Source: a virus | Length of the DNA: 27,664 nt | Strand: one strand, 5' to 3' | Virus record (IMG/VR): IMGVR_UViG_3300007725_000020 | Span: 1 to 27,664 of that record | In this document: positions 24,033 through 27,664 of the stretch, piece by piece | How positions within the stretch are numbered: the first letter of the stretch is position 1 | How the letters are laid out: each line of letters begins with the position of its first letter | The notes under the pieces: model-generated | What the model saw: the letters and a program-made list of their open reading frames with translations, nothing else | What the model was told of the DNA's origin: nothing | Database searches by the model: none | Made by a program: the position numbers and the translations under genes

Positions 24033-25133
24033 TTACAATTTATATTTGTGTATCAAGTATGGAATACGATTTTGTCTTTTAGCAAAGAACTGAACGTCTG
24101 TATCCAGTAATTTAATTTCCTCGGATAGATTATTTATGTCCCAATTACGTTCTAAAACCTTTTTAACGGTTGGCAATAAGTGATTAATTTCATTATATTG
24201 ATCGTTATATTCCCAGCCATCAATAGTATCAGTTTTACTTGTATGAGCAGCTTTAAAGTTTGGATCATCTTTTACTTTATTCCACAAATCAATCAATTTG
24301 TAGATGGCAACTGAGTAATTGCCAGTATTAGCTGCATCAACATAAACATCTTTTAGGAATTGTTTTTTATCTGTAGCATATCCATTTTCAGGTGTTGCAT
24401 TCTCGTTCATCCAGTCAATAACTGCACAAATATAACCTAGATCTCTTCTTTGCGCTGTAAATTGTTGAATTACATCTTTTGCGATTTCAGCCGAATGGAT
24501 GGTAAATTTTTCAATTAATAAACTTCTAACATCTACGCATGGGTATTTTTCGTTGAGAAAAAATAATAAATCATAACTGAAGTTTTTACCATTTTCAAAT
24601 ACCACACCATAATCAGGGAATTCAGGATCTGCTAATACAGCTTCACAATGCGCTCGTGCATCAGCCATAGTATCAGAATCACGCATTAGAGTTAAAATGG
24701 TATCTGTTTCAATTACTGTATTTACAAAGTCAACCGCAATTGCATTCACATCGTACGATGGATCTGTGTAAAAATTAGAAGCACGCAATAGACCAGCAAT
24801 GTATCTTACATACACATTTAACATTTCACTTTCATGTGTATATACTATAATAGCTTTTTCGCTATTTTGTATAAAATCAATAGAACTTGCTTCATCCCAT
24901 TGGATGAAATTTAAATATGTAGAAGCGCCATCTCTAATAGCGTTAGCAAGTTCTACATACTCAACTGTAGCAAGCTGAGCTCCTTCTAATGAAGGACCAG
25001 GATGAACCACAAAAATTTTGCGAGGATCTTTATTGTGGTAGAATGAATTTAATTCGGCAACAACAGTCTGGATATTTGTCGTATTCGTAATATACTTTTT
25101 GTTGTTTAAGTAATATAGGCTTTGGCCGATCAT
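24033..25133 (-). CDS. Unrecognised protein in the radical SAM island (366 aa)
   Basis: I do not recognise this protein. Residues 39-51 (KIFVVHPGPSLEG) look like a strand-loop-helix of an alpha/beta fold, and a later strand AIIVYTHESEML could belong to the same sheet. The C-terminal two thirds are helical (ALTYAKDV-type segments such as SAEIAKDVIQQFTAQRRD). There is no nucleotide-binding or Fe-S motif. It overlaps the RS6 stop by four bases (ATGA) and is followed by the 268-residue gene. Its coupling to RS6 suggests a shared role. This is the second gene of the island after the CHxS proteins. Confidence 0.65.
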   Translation of the reverse strand: MIGQSLYYLNNKKYITNTTNIQTVVAELNSFYHNKDPRKIFVVHPGPSLEGAQLATVEYVELANAIRDGASTYLNFIQWDEASSIDFIQNSEKAIIVYTHESEMLNVYVRYIAGLLRASNFYTDPSYDVNAIAVDFVNTVIETDTILTLMRDSDTMADARAHCEAVLADPEFPDYGVVFENGKNFSYDLLFFLNEKYPCVDVRSLLIEKFTIHSAEIAKDVIQQFTAQRRDLGYICAVIDWMNENATPENGYATDKKQFLKDVYVDAANTGNYSVAIYKLIDLWNKVKDDPNFKAAHTSKTDTIDGWEYNDQYNEINHLLPTVKKVLERNWDINNLSEEIKLLDTDVQFFAKRQNRIPYLIHKYKL

Positions 25134-26308
25134 CCCGCTTTTCCTCCTAGGATTTTTAATGCGTCATCATTCCAAGTAAATGCGAATGGATTGTAGTGAT
25201 CTAACACTTCTTTATTAAGTACACAACCATCGATGTTCAAAGTTTCCTGCGCTTCAAATATTAATCTGTTGGCGCAAGCAACCGCAAATTTACAACCGGA
25301 ACAATCTTTAACTTTCGTAGATCTATTTATCCCTTTGGCTACTAATTGATTTTTTCTTTCAAGGATCTCTTCAAACGATAAACCTGTTACATCAAGATTC
25401 TTATTCTTAAGGAAGAACGCTTGTTCGTGTAACATTACATTTAAATGAGTCGTAGGTCCATTTTCGCCCGGAATAATTGTTAAACCAACAAAGTTAATCG
25501 AGTTACAATATAGGTTAGCCATTGACATAACGGTTTCGTTATAGTTGCCTTCATCAATAACTCGACCTAAGAATTCGTTCCAACTAAATAGGTTACTACG
25601 TTGAACATGTTCTGATTGTGCTCTTGAGAAAGCTGGGTTCATTTCAACGATTGTTTCATATTCTTCAGTAGCTTTCTTAATAATTCTATTGTATGTTTCT
25701 TTATCAATCTTTTTGCCAACAACATTAGATGCTTGTAAAGTCCAAGACCAATCCATTTTCTTAGGAGTGTTTTCTTTAAAAAATTTAACTTTACGCATTA
25801 CTTCTTCGTAATAGATAATATCATCGAGCATCTTATCTATTTTACTAATTGGCATAATAAATTCGATAATCATCTCACGACGGAATTTATCTTCATCATC
25901 TAGAATATTAAAGATTTCTTGGACACGTTCCATAGTTGCAACATCAAATTTGGCAGGTGCCGCAATACGTGCTCCAGTATGCTCACGCATAATTTCTTGA
26001 ACTGTTTTGTTATTAAGAATATCTTCAGTATTGTTTGCACTAAAGAAATCAGTCGGACCAATTACAAATTCTCTTAGATTTAATCCAGTTCTTTTTACAC
26101 CATCGGCTAATTCCTTAGCACGATCTATGATTTGCTGATTCATTGTTGGATCAATATTTTTATCAACGAAACAGCCTAGACACGCCTGTTCGCAACCAGA
26201 TAAAACTTCCATCTGAATTAGTACATCAAATTTAACTGCATCAGAAGGCGGAAGACTCTCTGGTCCCGAATAACGCATTTGTTTACAATATGACTCTTGC
26301 ATTGCCAT
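25130..26308 (-). CDS. Radical SAM enzyme, IGPTDF subfamily, twitch-like C-terminus (RS6)
   Basis: The 392-residue protein has CEQACLGC (C39, C43, C46). A variant second motif FVIGPTDFFS (about 81-90) stands in place of GGE. The C-terminus carries CSGCKFAVAC and C362 (C336, C339, C345, C362). It is the radical SAM gene closest to the CHxS genes, two bases after the second one ends, and its Shine-Dalgarno (GGGAGAAG) lies within the codons for the RGRR end of that gene. It is paralogous to RS5. Being first in the island and immediately next to the putative substrates, it is the best candidate to act on them, though that is inference. Confidence 0.87.
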   Translation of the reverse strand: MAMQESYCKQMRYSGPESLPPSDAVKFDVLIQMEVLSGCEQACLGCFVDKNIDPTMNQQIIDRAKELADGVKRTGLNLREFVIGPTDFFSANNTEDILNNKTVQEIMREHTGARIAAPAKFDVATMERVQEIFNILDDEDKFRREMIIEFIMPISKIDKMLDDIIYYEEVMRKVKFFKENTPKKMDWSWTLQASNVVGKKIDKETYNRIIKKATEEYETIVEMNPAFSRAQSEHVQRSNLFSWNEFLGRVIDEGNYNETVMSMANLYCNSINFVGLTIIPGENGPTTHLNVMLHEQAFFLKNKNLDVTGLSFEEILERKNQLVAKGINRSTKVKDCSGCKFAVACANRLIFEAQETLNIDGCVLNKEVLDHYNPFAFTWNDDALKILGGKAG

Positions 26309-26361
26309 GATTATCTTCTCCCTCTCGATCCATGGCAGCTATAATGACAGCTAGCATGACA
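26300..26361. repeat. 62-base direct repeat, copy 1
   Basis: Identical in all 62 bases to 26689-26750, 389 bases apart. It covers the codons for the CHxS end of the downstream paralogue, its stop codon and the first three to four codons of RS6, including that gene's ribosome binding site. Confidence 0.95.
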
Positions 26362-26697
26362 TAGATAAGCACTAATGTTTCTACTTGTTATTCTTGGTTC
26401 TATCACGTCAACAGTTCTTCTTACAAGCGTTGCTAAGGTGTCAACGATGTCTTGTGGGTAAATAATATTACCAGTTCTGATTCCGGCTGTATCGTAATAA
26501 TTATTATATGTACTATTTGACGCACCTACATATTCAAAACGATGGTAATAGTTTGCATAAGTACTATAACTCCAAGAGCCGCCAGTAGCACGAACATATA
26601 CTCGAACAGTTACCGTAATTGTTCTATCAAAGGTTCTTAACTGAGCTCCACCATATGTTTGAATCCACGAGTTTATATCAGCTGGTGACATTGCCAT
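26311..26697 (-). CDS. CHxS-tailed protein B, putative modification substrate
   Basis: The 128-residue protein has a beta-rich body (QLRTFDRTITVTVRVYVRATGG, WSYSTYANYYHRFEYV, RTGNIIY), a helix (TLATLVRRTVDVIEPRI) and the end CHASCHYSCHGSRGRR. The three cysteines (C113, C117, C121) all lie in the tail in a regular C-H-x-S tetrad repeat; the body has none. About 60% of residues match the upstream copy. The body resembles a small fibre-associated domain. The tail could carry thioether, oxidised or other radical SAM-made changes, or bind a metal through Cys/His. Its SD region (AGGGAGAAG) is formed by the tail codons of the preceding paralogue. I know of no characterised protein with this tail. 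Confidence 0.88.
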   Translation of the reverse strand: MAMSPADINSWIQTYGGAQLRTFDRTITVTVRVYVRATGGSWSYSTYANYYHRFEYVGASNSTYNNYYDTAGIRTGNIIYPQDIVDTLATLVRRTVDVIEPRITSRNISAYLCHASCHYSCHGSRGRR

Positions 26698-26750
26698 GAT
26701 TATCTTCTCCCTCTCGATCCATGGCAGCTATAATGACAGCTAGCATGACA
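26689..26750. repeat. 62-base direct repeat, copy 2
   Basis: Identical to 26300-26361. It covers the CHxS end, stop and following gene start at the first paralogue. The flanking bodies of the two genes differ widely, so this segment is either recently copied, homogenised by recombination or held by selection. Confidence 0.95.
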
Positions 26751-27080
26751 ATATAGAGCACTAATGCTTCTATTACTAATTCTACCTTCTATTAAATCTA
26801 CTGTGCGTCTAACGACACTACTAATTGAACCGATAACATGGCTTGAATATATTATATTGCCAGTATATATGCCGCTATTTAAATAATTATTGTATATAGA
26901 TGTAGGAGCATTTACATATTCAAAGCGCTGATAATAAAGCCCGCTCGTCGTATAACTCCAAGAGCCGCCAGTACCGCGAACATATGCATATACTCTAAAA
27001 TATATAGTTCTGTCAAATGTGCGCAACTGAACGGCTGCTTGGCTTTGCAAATTATTATTTAACGTAGAATACGTTGCCAT
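26700..27080 (-). CDS. CHxS-tailed protein A, putative modification substrate
   Basis: The 126-residue paralogue has the same layout as protein B: QLRTFDRTIYFRVYAYVRGTG, GGSWSYTTSGLYYQRFEYV, YTGNIIY, VRRTVDLIEGRISNRSISA and the end CHASCHYSCHGSRGRR (C111, C115, C119). It overlaps the tail fibre stop by one base (TAATG), so translation is likely coupled to the fibre. The identical 16-residue tail on a divergent body suggests the tail is the functional core and the body a docking or display domain. It could be a small adhesin or fibre-tip subunit. The RGRR end could be a protease site or nucleic-acid contact; nothing seen decides this. Confidence 0.88.
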   Translation of the reverse strand: MATYSTLNNNLQSQAAVQLRTFDRTIYFRVYAYVRGTGGSWSYTTSGLYYQRFEYVNAPTSIYNNYLNSGIYTGNIIYSSHVIGSISSVVRRTVDLIEGRISNRSISALYCHASCHYSCHGSRGRR

Positions 27081-27664
27081 TATACTTTAACCTCAACCTC
27101 ACCATTTTCAGCATTACCTAGTGCAATACCAATTATATCATGATTATTTATTCCTTGAGTGCCATAGTCAACACCCTTACCTTTACCATCACGATCAGCA
27201 ACAACCCATTGACCTTTCTTAACTTCACCATTTACTTTAACAGGAATACGTCCTTTAAGCGCAATAAATGGATTCATCTTAGATTGAATTGAATCGTCAT
27301 CAAGATAATCAATGTGTTCGTTCATACGGTATGCTGGGTTAGTAGATACCGCACCGGCAACTGGCATTCCAGGTTGATATAATGTTACTTCAGAATCACC
27401 GTCAAGATTGATACCTAGTACTGTACCTGGTTCATAGATTTCGTCAGCCTCATAACGTTCCGCCAAGTCCGCCCAACGAGCTGAAGTTGCAGTACCAACA
27501 AATACACCATCATTTGCAATATAAGATCTATCTGAGCCATCTTGTCTAAATTGAACAATACGGTTAGAGTTACCACCTGATACAATGTAGAATCTGTTAG
27601 AGTGGTATTCAATCTTACCTACATCGTTACCTGGGTTGCCAGTCCAAGATTCATCGCCTTCTTC
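27080..27664 (-). CDS. Tail fibre protein, C-terminal end (5' part beyond window)
   Basis: The frame is open from the right edge to the stop at 27080, giving 194 residues of the C-terminus; its start is outside the window. A TTG at 27466 in the same frame is internal, not a start. The sequence has a YHSNRFYIVSGGNSNRIVQ beta segment, then ARWADLAERYEADEIYEPGTVLGI and PVAGAVSTNPAYRMN. This combination (DLAErYeADe-YEPGTV, AGVVSTNPAYxMN) is typical of the distal conserved part of phage tail fibre and spike proteins that end in a folding or trimerisation domain. It binds the host or supports fibre folding. The CHxS genes follow at once. Confidence 0.85.
   Translation of the reverse strand, partial: EEGDESWTGNPGNDVGKIEYHSNRFYIVSGGNSNRIVQFRQDGSDRSYIANDGVFVGTATSARWADLAERYEADEIYEPGTVLGINLDGDSEVTLYQPGMPVAGAVSTNPAYRMNEHIDYLDDDSIQSKMNPFIALKGRIPVKVNGEVKKGQWVVADRDGKGKGVDYGTQGINNHDIIGIALGNAENGEVEVKV
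27145..27152 (-). promoter_or_regulatory. Possible internal late promoter before CHxS genes
   Basis: GGAATAAATAATC on the minus strand holds the AATAAATA octamer, 65 bases before CHxS protein A. It is inside tail fibre codons, so it may be chance; if active it would let the CHxS proteins be expressed above the fibre. Confidence 0.25.

Noticed and set aside
24121-25340. Further AT-rich octamers (about 12570, 24130, 25325) as late promoters
   Set aside because: They are deep inside coding sequence and not close upstream of a gene start; such matches are expected by chance in AT-rich DNA.
26311-27080. Diversity-generating retroelement with two variable copies (repeat end, GGSWSY motif)
   Set aside because: No reverse transcriptase or template repeat is present, the identical part is the C-terminal tail, and differences between bodies are not limited to adenine positions.
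26311-27080. c-type haem binding by the Cys-His tail
   Set aside because: The spacing is C-x3-C-H, not the standard CxxCH, and there is no export signal or haem lyase in the window.
27080-27466. Separate 128-residue gene starting at 27466
   Set aside because: The first codon is TTG and the same frame stays open to the window edge with a matching fibre sequence, so it is the end of a longer tail fibre gene.
27415-27612. 65-codon minus-strand ORF within the tail fibre end
   Set aside because: It lies in another frame of the tail fibre coding sequence and has no ribosome binding site or family resemblance.

Overview
The window is part of the late region of a T4-like myovirus, and every gene I accept lies on the minus strand, so transcription runs from base 27664 towards base 1. 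The organism type is set by an unbroken T4-type virion series: neck gp13 and gp14, tail-sheath stabiliser gp15, terminase gp16 and gp17, tail sheath gp18, tail tube gp19, portal gp20 and the start of a prohead-associated gene. The AT-rich bases and the style of the structural proteins (gp19, gp14, gp15 and the small 110-195 residue proteins) suggest a marine T4-like phage. The host cannot be read from the sequence.

Layout in order of transcription. (1) 27664-27080: C-terminal end of a tail fibre gene. (2) 27080-26311: two paralogous proteins of 126 and 128 aa, both ending in CHASCHYSCHGSRGRR, a CHxS tetrapeptide repeated three times plus a basic end. (3) 26308-15869: an island with six radical SAM genes (three with a full seven-Cys SPASM pattern, three with a four-Cys twitch-like C-terminus), two Fe(II)/cupin oxygenase-like genes, a DUF6065-like gene and three unrecognised genes. 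Most of these overlap or abut. (4) 15868-15739: two late-promoter-like octamers around a stem-loop, plus a possible 19-codon ORF. (5) 15738-14997: a paralogous pair of small proteins. (6) 14958-11925: a carbohydrate module with a GH130-like propeller, an FkbM-type methyltransferase and a cytidylyltransferase fused to a sugar-isomerase-type cupin. (7) 11924-11818: a late promoter and, facing the other way, a consensus sigma70 promoter. (8) 11817-10422: three small structural-type proteins. (9) 10411-1: gp13, gp14, gp15, gp16, gp17, gp18, gp19, gp20 and the prohead-associated gene.

Working hypothesis (inference): the tail-fibre-linked CHxS proteins are substrates of the adjacent radical SAM and Fe(II) enzymes. 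This would be a phage-borne peptide-modification system acting on an exposed virion component. The CHxS repeat resembles the His-Xaa-Ser repeat of bacterial HxsA proteins, whose known partners are the radical SAM enzymes HxsB and HxsC. The carbohydrate module could separately modify the virion or the host surface.

Late transcription is probably driven by T4-type late promoters (NATAAATA), found in most of the longer gaps before virion genes. I saw no tRNA, rRNA, CRISPR array, insertion sequence or reverse transcriptase. No stretch over 300 bases lacks a gene.
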